This document shows positions 18,386 through 27,089 of a stretch of 64,000 bases of DNA, piece by piece. Within the stretch, counting starts at the first letter, position 1. Each line of letters starts with the position of its first letter. The notes beneath the pieces were generated by a model. That model made no database searches. It was not told the DNA's origin and was given only the letters and a program-made list of their open reading frames with translations. The position numbers and the translations under genes were made by a program. This DNA is from an uncultured Paludibaculum sp. (GTDB taxonomy: Bacteria > Acidobacteriota > Terriglobia > Bryobacterales > Bryobacteraceae): contig NZ_OY762269.1 in assembly GCF_963665245.1 (NCBI RefSeq), forward strand, positions 1,742,501-1,806,500, written 5' to 3'.

Positions 18386-19723
18386 CTAGATGACCGGGAG
18401 TTGGTAGGGGGCCCGGTGCTCCCGGCGGCCCAGGGCGGCGGCTTCCGGGTCGTTCTGGATTTGGCCCGACTGCGAGTCGATCTGAAGCGTCCGGCCCGTG
18501 CGGTAGGCGATGTTGGCGTAGTGACAGAGCGCTGCCGAGCGGCGGCCTTCTTCCACTTCCGCGTTCAGGTCTCCCTTCTTGCGGCTCCGCATGGCCTTGA
18601 AGAAGTTCACGAGATGCGGCTCGTTGGCCTCCGGTGGACGGGTGCCGACCCGGGTGGGGCCGGCTTTGCGGTCGCGGCCGAGGTAGGTGTAGTAGCTGAT
18701 GTAGTCGGGCAACACCATGTAGCCTTCCGTGCCATAGAAGATGAGGCCATGCGCGTCGCGGCGGTCGCCTAACGTAAAGGCGATTTGCTCGCCCATGCCC
18801 GCCTCGCTGTTGGTGTAGCCGCTGCGGACCGAGTGTTCCAGTACGACCCGGCGGTTAGCGTAGTGAAAGACGCTGGTTTGGACGTTTGGCGCTTCCTTAC
18901 AGTCGTCGAAGATCAGGTGACCACCCATGGATTGCACGCGATCAGGGAACTCGTGCAGGCCGAGCACCATGCGCATGACATCCAGACTGTGGACGGCGAG
19001 GTTGCCGACTTCGCCGTTGCCTGTGTCCCAGAACCAGTGCCAGTTGTAGTGGACCTGGTTGGGCGAGTAAGGCTTCATGGGGGCCGGGCCGCGCCACATG
19101 TCGTAGTTCAGCGTGGACGGCGGCGCTTGCGGAGCGAGTTGGCCGATGCCGGGGCGGTACTTGTGACCGATGCCTCGGGCCAGATAGATATCGCCGATGA
19201 CGCCTTCGCGGAGGAGGTGCATGGCCTCGAGGATCTCGGGGCCGCTGCGGCATTGCGTGCCGTGCTGGACGATGCGATTCGTCTTACGGGTGGCAGCGAC
19301 GAGGCGCTCCCCTTCGTCGAGCGTGAGGGCCAACGGCTTCTCGATGTAGGCGTCCTTGCCCGCTTGCAGGGTCCACAGGCCGCCCAGGGAGTGCCAGTTG
19401 GTGGGCGTGGTGTGGATGACGGCGTCGATGGACTTGTCGTCGAGCATGCGGCGCATGTCCGGCACGGTGGGGACCGGTTTGCCGGTGAGCTGCTGGAACT
19501 CGGCGGCGCGTTTGGCGAGCGCGCTGGCGTCGACATCGCAGAGGGCTGCAACCTCGACGTCCTCGGCGGCGAGGCGATGGATGCTCTTCATGAGTGAGTT
19601 GCCGCGCCCACTGACGCCGGCGATTCCGACGCGGATGCGGTTGTTGGCACTGCCTGGCGAGCGCGGCAGCGCGGGTGCGGCGGCAGCCGCGGAGGCGAGT
19701 ATCGTCCTGCGTGTTACCTGCAT
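18386..19723 (-). CDS. Exported Gfo/Idh/MocA-family oxidoreductase
   Basis: 445 residues from ATG 19723 (GAGG upstream). A TAT-like leader (VTRRTILASAAAAAPAL) is followed by the NAD(P)-binding fold (IRVGIAGVSGRGNSLM; CDVDASA) and the EKPLALTLDEGERL motif near residue 135 that characterises the family. C-terminal substrate domain contains HYNWHWFWDTGNGEVGNLAVHSLDVMR. Such secreted members are abundant in acidobacteria and planctomycetes and act on sugars or sugar derivatives; substrate unknown. Divergent from the LacI regulator across a shared promoter region with an AAGCGTTT site. Confidence 0.88.
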   Translation of the reverse strand: MQVTRRTILASAAAAAPALPRSPGSANNRIRVGIAGVSGRGNSLMKSIHRLAAEDVEVAALCDVDASALAKRAAEFQQLTGKPVPTVPDMRRMLDDKSIDAVIHTTPTNWHSLGGLWTLQAGKDAYIEKPLALTLDEGERLVAATRKTNRIVQHGTQCRSGPEILEAMHLLREGVIGDIYLARGIGHKYRPGIGQLAPQAPPSTLNYDMWRGPAPMKPYSPNQVHYNWHWFWDTGNGEVGNLAVHSLDVMRMVLGLHEFPDRVQSMGGHLIFDDCKEAPNVQTSVFHYANRRVVLEHSVRSGYTNSEAGMGEQIAFTLGDRRDAHGLIFYGTEGYMVLPDYISYYTYLGRDRKAGPTRVGTRPPEANEPHLVNFFKAMRSRKKGDLNAEVEEGRRSAALCHYANIAYRTGRTLQIDSQSGQIQNDPEAAALGRREHRAPYQLPVI

Positions 19724-19744
19724 GAAAACCTCAATATTTCGCTG

Positions 19745-19760
19745 ATCGAAGCGTTTTGTT
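19745..19760. promoter_or_regulatory. Candidate LacI-family operator
   Basis: CGAAGCGTTTTG, whose AAGCG(C/T)TT core is typical of LacI/GalR-type operators. It lies in the 90-bp divergent region between the oxidoreductase and the lacI-type gene. A closely related core, AAGCGCTT, lies upstream of the TonB receptor at 26968-26975. Confidence 0.5.
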
Positions 19761-19814
19761 GCACCGGCGTGACGATGCAAGTTTGTGGACGCCGGACCGG
19801 CCTCGCGTTCTATC

Positions 19815-20822
19815 ATGAATCGAAAGACGCGCATGCCGACCATATACGATGTAGCCAAGAAGGCCGGTGTATCGATCGCCACGGTCTCGGCGGTGATCAA
19901 CCATACGGCCTATGTGAGTCCGGAGCTCACGAAGCGGGTGAAGGCGGCGGTGGAAGAGCTCGACTACACGGTGAACCAAGTGGCGAGCAGCCTGCAAACT
20001 CGAAAGTCGCGGACGGTGGCCATGTTGATTCCCGATGTGGCGAGCCCCGACCCGTTCTATGGGCAAGTGGTGCGCGGAGCGGAGGACGTGCTGCGGAAGA
20101 AGGGTTACCTGCTGATCCTGGGCCACACCTACAACCAGGTGGAGGAGCAGGCAAGGTATCTGTCGGCGTTCCGGTCGCGGCTGGTGGATGGGGTGCTGCT
20201 GTTCCAGGCTCCGGGTGAGGACGAGGAACTGCGGCGCATGGTGGCCGGCAAGCGGCCGCTGGTGTTCGTAGGCCGCATTCCGACGGATCTGGAAGGGGAC
20301 GTGGTGGCCACCGATATCGGCGCCGGGACGAGGGCCGGGGTGGAGCACCTGGCGGCAAAGGGACACAAGCGGATTGCGCTGTTGACGGTAGACAAATCGA
20401 TGAGTGTGCGAGAGGCGCGCATCACGGGCTGGCGGCGGGCCCTGAAGGCGCACGGGCTGACCGCTGACGAGGAGTTGATTGCGACGGCGGCCTTGTCCGT
20501 GGAGGGTGGGCGCGAGATTGCGCTGCAACTGCTGGGGCTGAAAGAGCGGCCGACGGCGCTGTTTGTCGACAACCTGGTGTTCACAACAGGGGTTTTGAAG
20601 GCGCTGCAGGAGCTGAAATTGCGGTGCCCGGACGATGTGGAGGTGATGAGCTCGGACGACGCGGAGTGGCTGGACGTCTTTCAACCACCGATTTCGACGA
20701 TCGTACAGCCGAGCTACGCGGTGGGTGAGATGGCGGCCGAGATGCTGCTGAAGCGCATCAAGCATCCGAACCGTCCGATGCAGAAGGTGCTGCTGAAGCC
20801 CGAACTGCGGGTGCGGGTGTAG
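19815..20822 (+). CDS. LacI-family transcriptional regulator
   Basis: 335 residues from ATG 19815 (ATG 19833, MPTIYDVAKKAG, is equally plausible). The HTH PTIYDVAKKAGVSIATVSAVIN and hinge helix TVNQVASSLQTRKS are followed by a periplasmic-binding-protein-like sensor domain (VAMLIPDVASPDPFYGQVVRG ... STIVQPSYAVGEMAAEMLLKRI). Likely represses the surrounding sugar-utilisation genes until its ligand binds; the divergent oxidoreductase and the distal TonB receptor carry matching operator-like sites. Confidence 0.9.
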   Translation: MNRKTRMPTIYDVAKKAGVSIATVSAVINHTAYVSPELTKRVKAAVEELDYTVNQVASSLQTRKSRTVAMLIPDVASPDPFYGQVVRGAEDVLRKKGYLLILGHTYNQVEEQARYLSAFRSRLVDGVLLFQAPGEDEELRRMVAGKRPLVFVGRIPTDLEGDVVATDIGAGTRAGVEHLAAKGHKRIALLTVDKSMSVREARITGWRRALKAHGLTADEELIATAALSVEGGREIALQLLGLKERPTALFVDNLVFTTGVLKALQELKLRCPDDVEVMSSDDAEWLDVFQPPISTIVQPSYAVGEMAAEMLLKRIKHPNRPMQKVLLKPELRVRV

Positions 20823-20827
20823 TGTCT

Positions 20828-21742
20828 TCATCGTGGGATGCCGCGGAGGCCGGCCTGGGCCATCGCTTGCTCCAGGCGCCGGTAGCAGAGTCTGGCCGTC
20901 TCGACAGGCTGGTAGCCCGGACGCTGGTGGATCATGGAGCTCACTTCAACGCCCACACCGCCGCCATAGCCGAGTTTGTCCAGGAGACGGAAATAGGCGG
21001 CGTAATCGGTGGCGCCGTCACCGGGCAGCAGGTACTCATGGTGGGCGGAGTTGCCACGGGCGTCCTTCACGCTGATGAAGGCGATGTGCGGTAGCAACGC
21101 GGTGAGGCTCGACTCCAGGGAATAGCCTTCGACAAGCATGTGGCTGTAGTCATAGATGAGGCGGAGCCTCGGACTATTGACCTGGCGCAGCAGCCAGAGG
21201 GCCCGCTGGGGACTGTTGAGAGCCTGGTCGGCATGGGGTTTGCAGCAGACCGTGAAATCCAGCGTGGCGGCTAGGCGCGCCCAGGCGTCGAGTTCGTCGG
21301 CGAAGCGGTCGCGGACGAGCAACCAGTCGGCGGCCTTCCCGCCCAGGACGGTATCGAGTACGGGTGGACAAAGCGGAGACAGGCCGTGGGCGAGCGCGGC
21401 GGCGAGTTTGAGCCGTTCGAGATTATAGGTTCGTTTTTCGGGCGTGCCCGCCAGGGGCAATCCCTCGAGTACGGCCGGCAGGACGAGGCCAGTGCTGTCC
21501 AGCAGGCTCCTGATCTCCCTGCGGGCCGAGGGCGGGAGTGCCGCCGGATCGCAGGGCCAACCGGGCAGAAGGCAGAGCTCCACACCGTCGTAACCGATGG
21601 CGGAGAGGGTCTTGAGGGCTTCGTCGGTGAGCAGGGACTTCATGCCGTAGGTACCGAAGCAGAGAGGGATGCGCGGTTTCGCGGCCCAGGCAAGGGGGGC
21701 GGCTGAAGCGAGTAGAAAGGCGCGGCGGCTAAGAGGGCTCAT
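20828..21742 (-). CDS. Sugar phosphate isomerase/epimerase-like TIM-barrel protein
   Basis: 304 residues from ATG 21742 (GGGAG upstream). TAT/Sec-like leader SRRAFLLASAAPLAWAA, then an AP-endonuclease-2 type TIM barrel: IGYDGVELCLLPG, LDFTVCCKPHADQ, LRLIYDYSHMLVEGYS, IAFISVKDARGN, GGVGVEVSS. Metal-binding Glu/Asp/His positions of the xylose-isomerase-like family are present in these segments. Substrate unknown. It overlaps the upstream MFS gene by 14 bp and is probably co-transcribed with it. Confidence 0.82.
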   Translation of the reverse strand: MSPLSRRAFLLASAAPLAWAAKPRIPLCFGTYGMKSLLTDEALKTLSAIGYDGVELCLLPGWPCDPAALPPSARREIRSLLDSTGLVLPAVLEGLPLAGTPEKRTYNLERLKLAAALAHGLSPLCPPVLDTVLGGKAADWLLVRDRFADELDAWARLAATLDFTVCCKPHADQALNSPQRALWLLRQVNSPRLRLIYDYSHMLVEGYSLESSLTALLPHIAFISVKDARGNSAHHEYLLPGDGATDYAAYFRLLDKLGYGGGVGVEVSSMIHQRPGYQPVETARLCYRRLEQAMAQAGLRGIPR

Positions 21743-22976
21743 AGGACTCCCGGGTTGGCCGGACGGTCGGCAGTTGCGGGGTGGCGCCGAGGGGTGGGAG
21801 GAACGCGACCGCGGTGGCGCCGGCCAGGGCGAGCGCGGCGACCAGGACGACGCCGGAGTGGTAGTCGCCCAGGCGGTCGCGCATGAGGCCGAGGAGAAAT
21901 GGGAAGCACGTCTGGGCGATGGAGTCGACCGGCAGGACAATGCCCATGACGCGGGCGAGGGAGTTGGCTCCGAAGAGCTGGGCGGCCATGAGGGGGATGA
22001 GCATGAAGTCGGCGCCGAGTCCGAAGCCGAAAAGGACGGCGAAGAGCTCCGGCGCACCGGGCTGTTCGATGACGAACAGGAGGGGCAGGGGGAGGGCGAC
22101 GAAGAGATAGGCGGCGAGCATGACGCGTTTCTTGCTGAAGCGATCGGCCATCCAGCCCATGACGACGCGGCCGGCGAGGCTGGAGATGAGGATGAGAAAG
22201 GTAGTATCGGCCACGGTGGAGCCCGAGAGGCCGGCGTCCTGGAAGAGGAGCTTCATGTGCTGGTTGACTGAGCCGATGGCGCCGATGCTGCAGGCACTGC
22301 CAGCAGCGAGCAGCCAAAACGAGGGCTGACGGAGGAGCTGCCGAAACGGCTTGGATTCCAGGCGGGCTTCCTCGGGAGGCTGCGGATCGCCATCGGGATT
22401 GAGGCCGAGGTCAGAGGGGCGGTCGCGGACCAGGAAGAGAAGTAAGGGGACGAGGAGCACGAAGCTGGCGGCCATCCAAAGCAGCGCGGTGCGCCAACCG
22501 AAAGCCTGTATGAGCGGGAGGGCGACGCACTTCTGGGAGACGGCTCCACCGAGGCCGAGGCCAAGGTAGGCGAAGCCCATGGCGAGGCCGCGATTGCGGC
22601 GGAACCACTGGGAGAGGATGACCTGGTGGGGCAGGGGACCGGAGTAGACATAGCCGGTCATGAAGGCGCCCCAGGCAAGGTAGTAGAGCAGCAGGCTGCC
22701 GTTGCCGAAGCTGAAGCCGGCGAGGGCCAGAGCGAGCATGGCGGAGCCGAAGAGGATGAGGCGGCGGGGGCTGAAGCGGTGGAGCAGGAGGCCGGCGGCG
22801 GGCTGGATGAGGATGGTAGCCACAGCGATGCCGCTGGAGGTTTGGGCGCGGGTCCAGCCGAAGTCGCGGATGAAGTAGTCGTAGAAGAAGGGCATGCCGT
22901 AGAACGGCACACCCACCGTGATGAAGAGGGTTACGAAGGCCGCCGCCGCGATGAACCAGCCGTGGAAGATGCGCAC
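21729..22976 (-). CDS. MFS transporter
   Basis: 415 residues, about 12 hydrophobic segments. The family signature between helices 2 and 3 is seen as LLLHRFSPRRLILFG, and the second half has GRVVMGWMADRFSKKRVML. It resembles monocarboxylate/oxalate-formate antiporter-type permeases (MRIFHGWFIAAAAFVTLFITVG start). It lies in a leftward run between the PfpI-like gene and the epimerase and probably imports the substrate processed by these enzymes. Confidence 0.87.
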   Translation of the reverse strand: MRIFHGWFIAAAAFVTLFITVGVPFYGMPFFYDYFIRDFGWTRAQTSSGIAVATILIQPAAGLLLHRFSPRRLILFGSAMLALALAGFSFGNGSLLLYYLAWGAFMTGYVYSGPLPHQVILSQWFRRNRGLAMGFAYLGLGLGGAVSQKCVALPLIQAFGWRTALLWMAASFVLLVPLLLFLVRDRPSDLGLNPDGDPQPPEEARLESKPFRQLLRQPSFWLLAAGSACSIGAIGSVNQHMKLLFQDAGLSGSTVADTTFLILISSLAGRVVMGWMADRFSKKRVMLAAYLFVALPLPLLFVIEQPGAPELFAVLFGFGLGADFMLIPLMAAQLFGANSLARVMGIVLPVDSIAQTCFPFLLGLMRDRLGDYHSGVVLVAALALAGATAVAFLPPLGATPQLPTVRPTRESYEPS

Positions 22977-22982
22977 CTGGGT

Positions 22983-23582
22983 TTAGTCCCGGACGCCTAG
23001 GGCTGGCGTGGATTGGCCGTTGCGGGCGGCCGTGTATTCGCCGATGAGGCGGATGAATTCGGGCATATAGAGGTGTTGGTCGTGCCAGGTGCGGCCGCTG
23101 ACCAGGTTGCCGGAGAGCACGCATCCATTGTCCACATAGATGCCGCCGCAGAGTTCGATGTCGAGGCGGCACTTGGCGACGGTCGCCATGCGGCGGCCCT
23201 CGATGACGCGGGCGGCTGCGACGATCTCGGCTCCGTGGCAGACGCTGCAGACGGGTTTCTGCTCGGCGAAGAAGTGCTTGACGGTGCGCAGGAGGTGCTC
23301 GTCGTAACGGATGTACTCCGGGGCGCGGCCGCCGGTAAGGAAGAGCCCGACGTATTCCGAGGGGTCGATCTCGGCGAAGGCCTTTTCGGCGGCGAGGTGA
23401 TAGCTGGGGGACTCGCGCGTGATGTCCCAGCCGGGGGGAATCTCGTGCATGACCAGCGGGTAAATGCGGGCGTCGGGGCCGGCGACGACACAGTGGTAGC
23501 CGGCCTCGCGCACGCGGTAGTAGGGGTATAGCGTATCCATTGCCTCAGCGGCGTCGCCGATGGGCAGCAGTATCTTATTCAT
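22983..23582 (-). CDS. DJ-1/PfpI-family protein
   Basis: 199 residues from ATG 23582, chosen because GGAG lies eight bases upstream. MNKILLPIGDAAEAMDTLYPYYR start, FLTGGRAPEYIR and the nucleophile elbow VCSVCHGAEIVAAA with the conserved Cys-His pair. Family members are glyoxalases, proteases or amidases; the exact reaction cannot be told. It sits between the TonB receptor and the MFS gene on the same strand. Confidence 0.85.
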   Translation of the reverse strand: MNKILLPIGDAAEAMDTLYPYYRVREAGYHCVVAGPDARIYPLVMHEIPPGWDITRESPSYHLAAEKAFAEIDPSEYVGLFLTGGRAPEYIRYDEHLLRTVKHFFAEQKPVCSVCHGAEIVAAARVIEGRRMATVAKCRLDIELCGGIYVDNGCVLSGNLVSGRTWHDQHLYMPEFIRLIGEYTAARNGQSTPALGVRD

Positions 23583-23651
23583 TCGTTTCTCCATTGAGAT
23601 GGGCGGACGCCGAGGGCATCCGCCCGGATTCAAAGTGCAAGAGGGCGGCCA

Positions 23652-26600
23652 TTAGAAGCTATAGCGCAAGCCGAGTTGGATGATGCGGCTCTCGTTGCCT
23701 GGGGCGAGGGCTGTGATGCGGCCGAAGGCGGAGTTGCCTCGGGCCAGGTTGGGGTTGGCGAAATTGGGTTTGTTGATGAAGTTGAGCATTTCGCCGCGGA
23801 AGGCGAGCGCGTGGCCTTCGTGAATGCGGAAGTCGCGCATCACGGAGAGGTCCATGGCGACGGCGCCGGGCCCGAAGCCGACGGTCTTGCCGGAGTTGCC
23901 GAAGGTGTAATCGGCGGGGGCGGCGAAGGCGGCGGTGTTGAACCACTGGGCGATCTGCTGCGCGCGCGTGCGGTCGCCGGAGATGCTGGGATCGCCTACG
24001 ACGTTGGGGCGGTTGGCCTGAGAGAAGGAGTTCGTGCGGTTGGTTTGTTCGGTGACGCCCATGGGAGCGCCGCTGCGGAGTTCGGCGATGTAGCCGAGGG
24101 ACCAGCCGCTGACGAAGCTATTGAGGACTGAGTTCCGTGGCTGGAACGCGCGTTTAGCGCCGAAGGGGAGCTCATAGACCGAGCCGAGGACGAAGCGGTG
24201 GGAAATGTTGTTGCCGGAGAGGCCGCGATCGCCGGCGCGGTTGTAGTAGTTGGTGAAGCCGGTGCCGGACTGGCCGCCGAGTTCGACGCGGGACGAGATG
24301 TCGTCGATGAAGCGGCTCCATGTGTAGTTGGCCTGGAAGTGGAGGCCGGCCGAGTAGCGCTTCTCGAGGCGTAAGTTGAGGCCGTGGTAGTTGGAATTGC
24401 CGATGGCGGGGGCGAGGACGGTGACGTCGCTGAACTGCGGGAAGGGTCGGCGGAGCTGGGCGCTGCCGGCCGCCATAAGGTTGAGGGGGACCTGATTGAT
24501 GCTCTGCGCGTTGGCCCCGGGTAGTTTGTGTCCGAGGTTGGCGATGTAGCCGGCCTCCGTGAGCCAGTTGGCGCCGAACTGGCGCTGGATATTGAGATTG
24601 AACGACTCGAGGTAGCCGTTGCGGCGGTCCTGTTCCAGGAAGCTGACGGAAGTGGTGGGCGTCTGTCCGAGAGGGAGAGTGCCGAAGCCGGGGCGCAGAT
24701 CGGCCTCGGTGGGGAAGCTGAGCGCGGGCATGCCGTTCTTCAGGAGGAAGACGGGCGTGAGGCCGCTATCGGGCGAGACAAAAGAGCCTTGGAGCGAAAA
24801 GCCGAGCGAGGGGTCGAAGGTGACGTTATTGGTGTACTGGCCGAGATAGAGGATGCCGGCGCCGCCACGAACAACCCAGGCAGGTGTGGCCTGCCAGGCG
24901 AACCCAACGCGCGGGCCGAAGTTGTTGAGGTCTTTCGAATGGGCGTACGAACCGAGGCCGTTGCGGCCCGAGAAGGTGATGACGCCAGGAGTGCCGGAGA
25001 CGGGATTGAGGGTGTAGCGGTCGAAGCTGCTCTGACGGTTGCCCAGTGTCTCGCGACGGGGCTGATCGTAGTCCCAGCGGAGGCCAAGGTTGAAGGTGAG
25101 GTTGCGGGCGACCTTCCAATCGTCCTGGAAGAAGGCGGAGAGAGTATCGGCGCGGCTCTTGATGGGGAGGTTCTCCTGGCGGGAGGCGCTGGTCGTCCAA
25201 CCGAGGAGGAGGGCGGCGAGGCCGCTGCCGGCGGCGGTATCGGTGAAGGAGAAGGCTCCACCGGCGGTGCCGTAGAAGTAGTCGACATTGGAGGAGTAGC
25301 GGTAGTCGGCGCCCCATTTGAGCGTGTGTTTGCCGGAGATCTTGGTCATGGTGTCGACCAGGTAGTGGCTGAGGACGGGGTCCTGGCGGCGCTCCTGCCG
25401 GTTGGCGTTGCCCATTGCCTCGAGACCGGTGATGTTGACGCGGGGGAAGTATTTGGCGTTGGTGCCGGTGATGCCCAGTTTGGCGGCCAGCCCCTGATCG
25501 AGGCCGCCATGCCATTGGTTGGCGACGCGGCGGTTCCAGGCGTAGCGGGCTTCGTTGAGCCAGGTGGGGGTGAAGCTATGCGACCAGGTGCCGGCGACGT
25601 CGTAGTTGGTGGTTTTGACGATCTGGTTGTAGGAGTCGATGCCGGCCTGGGGAAAGATGGGGCCGCCAACCTGCGGATTGGTGCGGCCGAGGAAGCGGCC
25701 GTACACGCGGTCGCGATCGGAGAATACGTGATCGACGCGGCCGACGTAGATGTTGTGAGGGCTGTCGGTGAGTTGATTGGCGCGATAGTTGGAGCTGCCG
25801 GAGGGCCGGCCGGAGACGTTGGGGTCGGGGTAGAGGGCTGCGATGGCGGCGCCGACGGGGTCGAGGCGATTGGCGGGGATGATGTTGCCGGCGAAGGGGG
25901 CGCGGCCATTGGCGGGGTCGCGGACGGTGACGGAGGAGGCGGAGAAGTCGCCGCCGATCTCGGCCCGGCTGGGGATGTTGGCGATGCGGGTGGTCTCTGT
26001 CTTGCTGCGGATACCTTCGTAGTTGAAGAAGAAGTGAGTGCGGTCACGGACAATGGGGCCGCTGATGCTGGCGCCGAAGAGGTTGTAGCGGAGAGCGGGC
26101 TTGGTGGCGGCGAAGAACGAACGAGCGTCCAGGGCGTCGTTGCGGAGGTACTCATACGCGGAGCCGTGGAGAGCGTTGGTGCCCGACTTGGTGGTCATCT
26201 GGATGACGCCGCCGCCGGTGCGGCCGAGTTCGGCGGCGAAGTTGCTGACAGAGACGCGGAACTCCTGGAGTGACTCGATGGGGGGATCGAAGAAGAGCCC
26301 CGGTGTATCGACGGTGGAGTTCTGGACGATGCCGCCATCGACGAACCACTGGTTGTTGTCGGCGCGCCCACCGGCGATGGAGACGGCGCTGTTATTGGCT
26401 GAGCCGCCAGTGGGAAGGCCGGAGGAGACGAAGCCTGAGAGCTTGACGAGCTGGGCGGCACGGCGGTCTATCAAGGGCATGTTGGCGATGGTGCGGTTGT
26501 CGACCACGCCGCCGACGGCCGAGCTCTCCGACTGGAGGAGAGGGACAGATGCGGTGACCTCGACGGATTCCGAGACGGCGCCGAGCTCAAGGCTGATGTC

Positions 26601-26918
26601 GAGTCGGACGCGGGCTCCGGATTCGAGGATGAGGCCGGCGTGGTGGTGCTGTTTGAAGCCCTGGCTCTCGGCGGTGAGGATGTAGGAGCCGGGCTTGATC
26701 TGAGGGATGACGTAGATGCCGGAGTCGTTGACGGTGGCGTTGAGGGCTTCGCCGGTGGCGGTGTTGACGAGGTGGACTTTGGCGGAGGGGATGAGGGCGC
26801 CGCTGGAGTCGGAGACTGTCCCGGTAAGGGTAGCGAGGCTCGACTGGGCGAACGCGAAGGGGGCGAGGGCGAGCAGCAGAGCGAGTAGGGCGCCGGCTGA
26901 CGCGGATCTGCGAGACAT
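23652..26918 (-). CDS. TonB-dependent receptor with carboxypeptidase-regulatory domain (Oar-like)
   Basis: 1088 residues from ATG 26918 (GGAGG upstream). Signal peptide about 1-25 (ALLALLLALAPFAFAQ), carboxypeptidase-regulatory-like Ig domain to about residue 110 (TLTGTVSDSSGALIPSAKV), plug domain (IANMPLIDRRAAQLVKLSG...GGVIQMTTKSGTNALHG) and a large beta-barrel ending in LGLRYSF with the terminal Phe of outer-membrane proteins. Acidobacteria carry many of these as outer-membrane importers of glycans or oligosaccharides. Expression is likely controlled through the palindrome just upstream of its gene. Confidence 0.92.
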   Translation of the reverse strand: MSRRSASAGALLALLLALAPFAFAQSSLATLTGTVSDSSGALIPSAKVHLVNTATGEALNATVNDSGIYVIPQIKPGSYILTAESQGFKQHHHAGLILESGARVRLDISLELGAVSESVEVTASVPLLQSESSAVGGVVDNRTIANMPLIDRRAAQLVKLSGFVSSGLPTGGSANNSAVSIAGGRADNNQWFVDGGIVQNSTVDTPGLFFDPPIESLQEFRVSVSNFAAELGRTGGGVIQMTTKSGTNALHGSAYEYLRNDALDARSFFAATKPALRYNLFGASISGPIVRDRTHFFFNYEGIRSKTETTRIANIPSRAEIGGDFSASSVTVRDPANGRAPFAGNIIPANRLDPVGAAIAALYPDPNVSGRPSGSSNYRANQLTDSPHNIYVGRVDHVFSDRDRVYGRFLGRTNPQVGGPIFPQAGIDSYNQIVKTTNYDVAGTWSHSFTPTWLNEARYAWNRRVANQWHGGLDQGLAAKLGITGTNAKYFPRVNITGLEAMGNANRQERRQDPVLSHYLVDTMTKISGKHTLKWGADYRYSSNVDYFYGTAGGAFSFTDTAAGSGLAALLLGWTTSASRQENLPIKSRADTLSAFFQDDWKVARNLTFNLGLRWDYDQPRRETLGNRQSSFDRYTLNPVSGTPGVITFSGRNGLGSYAHSKDLNNFGPRVGFAWQATPAWVVRGGAGILYLGQYTNNVTFDPSLGFSLQGSFVSPDSGLTPVFLLKNGMPALSFPTEADLRPGFGTLPLGQTPTTSVSFLEQDRRNGYLESFNLNIQRQFGANWLTEAGYIANLGHKLPGANAQSINQVPLNLMAAGSAQLRRPFPQFSDVTVLAPAIGNSNYHGLNLRLEKRYSAGLHFQANYTWSRFIDDISSRVELGGQSGTGFTNYYNRAGDRGLSGNNISHRFVLGSVYELPFGAKRAFQPRNSVLNSFVSGWSLGYIAELRSGAPMGVTEQTNRTNSFSQANRPNVVGDPSISGDRTRAQQIAQWFNTAAFAAPADYTFGNSGKTVGFGPGAVAMDLSVMRDFRIHEGHALAFRGEMLNFINKPNFANPNLARGNSAFGRITALAPGNESRIIQLGLRYSF

Positions 26919-26958
26919 GGCAAGACCTCCAGGGTGAGTGGACAATGTGCAACTGAAT

Positions 26959-26975
26959 CGCTTAGCTAAGCGCTT
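26959..26975. promoter_or_regulatory. Palindromic operator upstream of the TonB receptor
   Basis: Perfect 14-bp palindrome CGCTTAGCTAAGCG (26959-26972), overlapping an 8-bp palindrome AAGCGCTT (26968-26975). It lies in the divergent region between the receptor (start 26918) and the oxidoreductase (start 27090). The AAGCGCTT core matches the LacI/GalR operator style and resembles AAGCGTTT in front of the local LacI gene. Confidence 0.6.
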
Positions 26976-27089
26976 CGTTATGGTCGATAGTAACGATGGC
27001 GTGGAGGGATGTCAATAGGGGAGGAGAGGGTTTTACGCGCCTGACGGGCGTTGTGCGCGATACAATTTGGGACAGCGAGGTTTGAAACT

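Noticed and set aside
18785..19597. 270-codon ORF on the + strand inside the first oxidoreductase
   Set aside because: Antisense shadow of the Gfo/Idh/MocA gene, which has a leader, ribosome-binding site and full motif set.
24528..26273. Long 581-codon ORF on the + strand opposite the TonB receptor
   Set aside because: It is the antisense shadow of the receptor gene: Gly/Glu/Val-rich composition without domains, produced by high GC bias.
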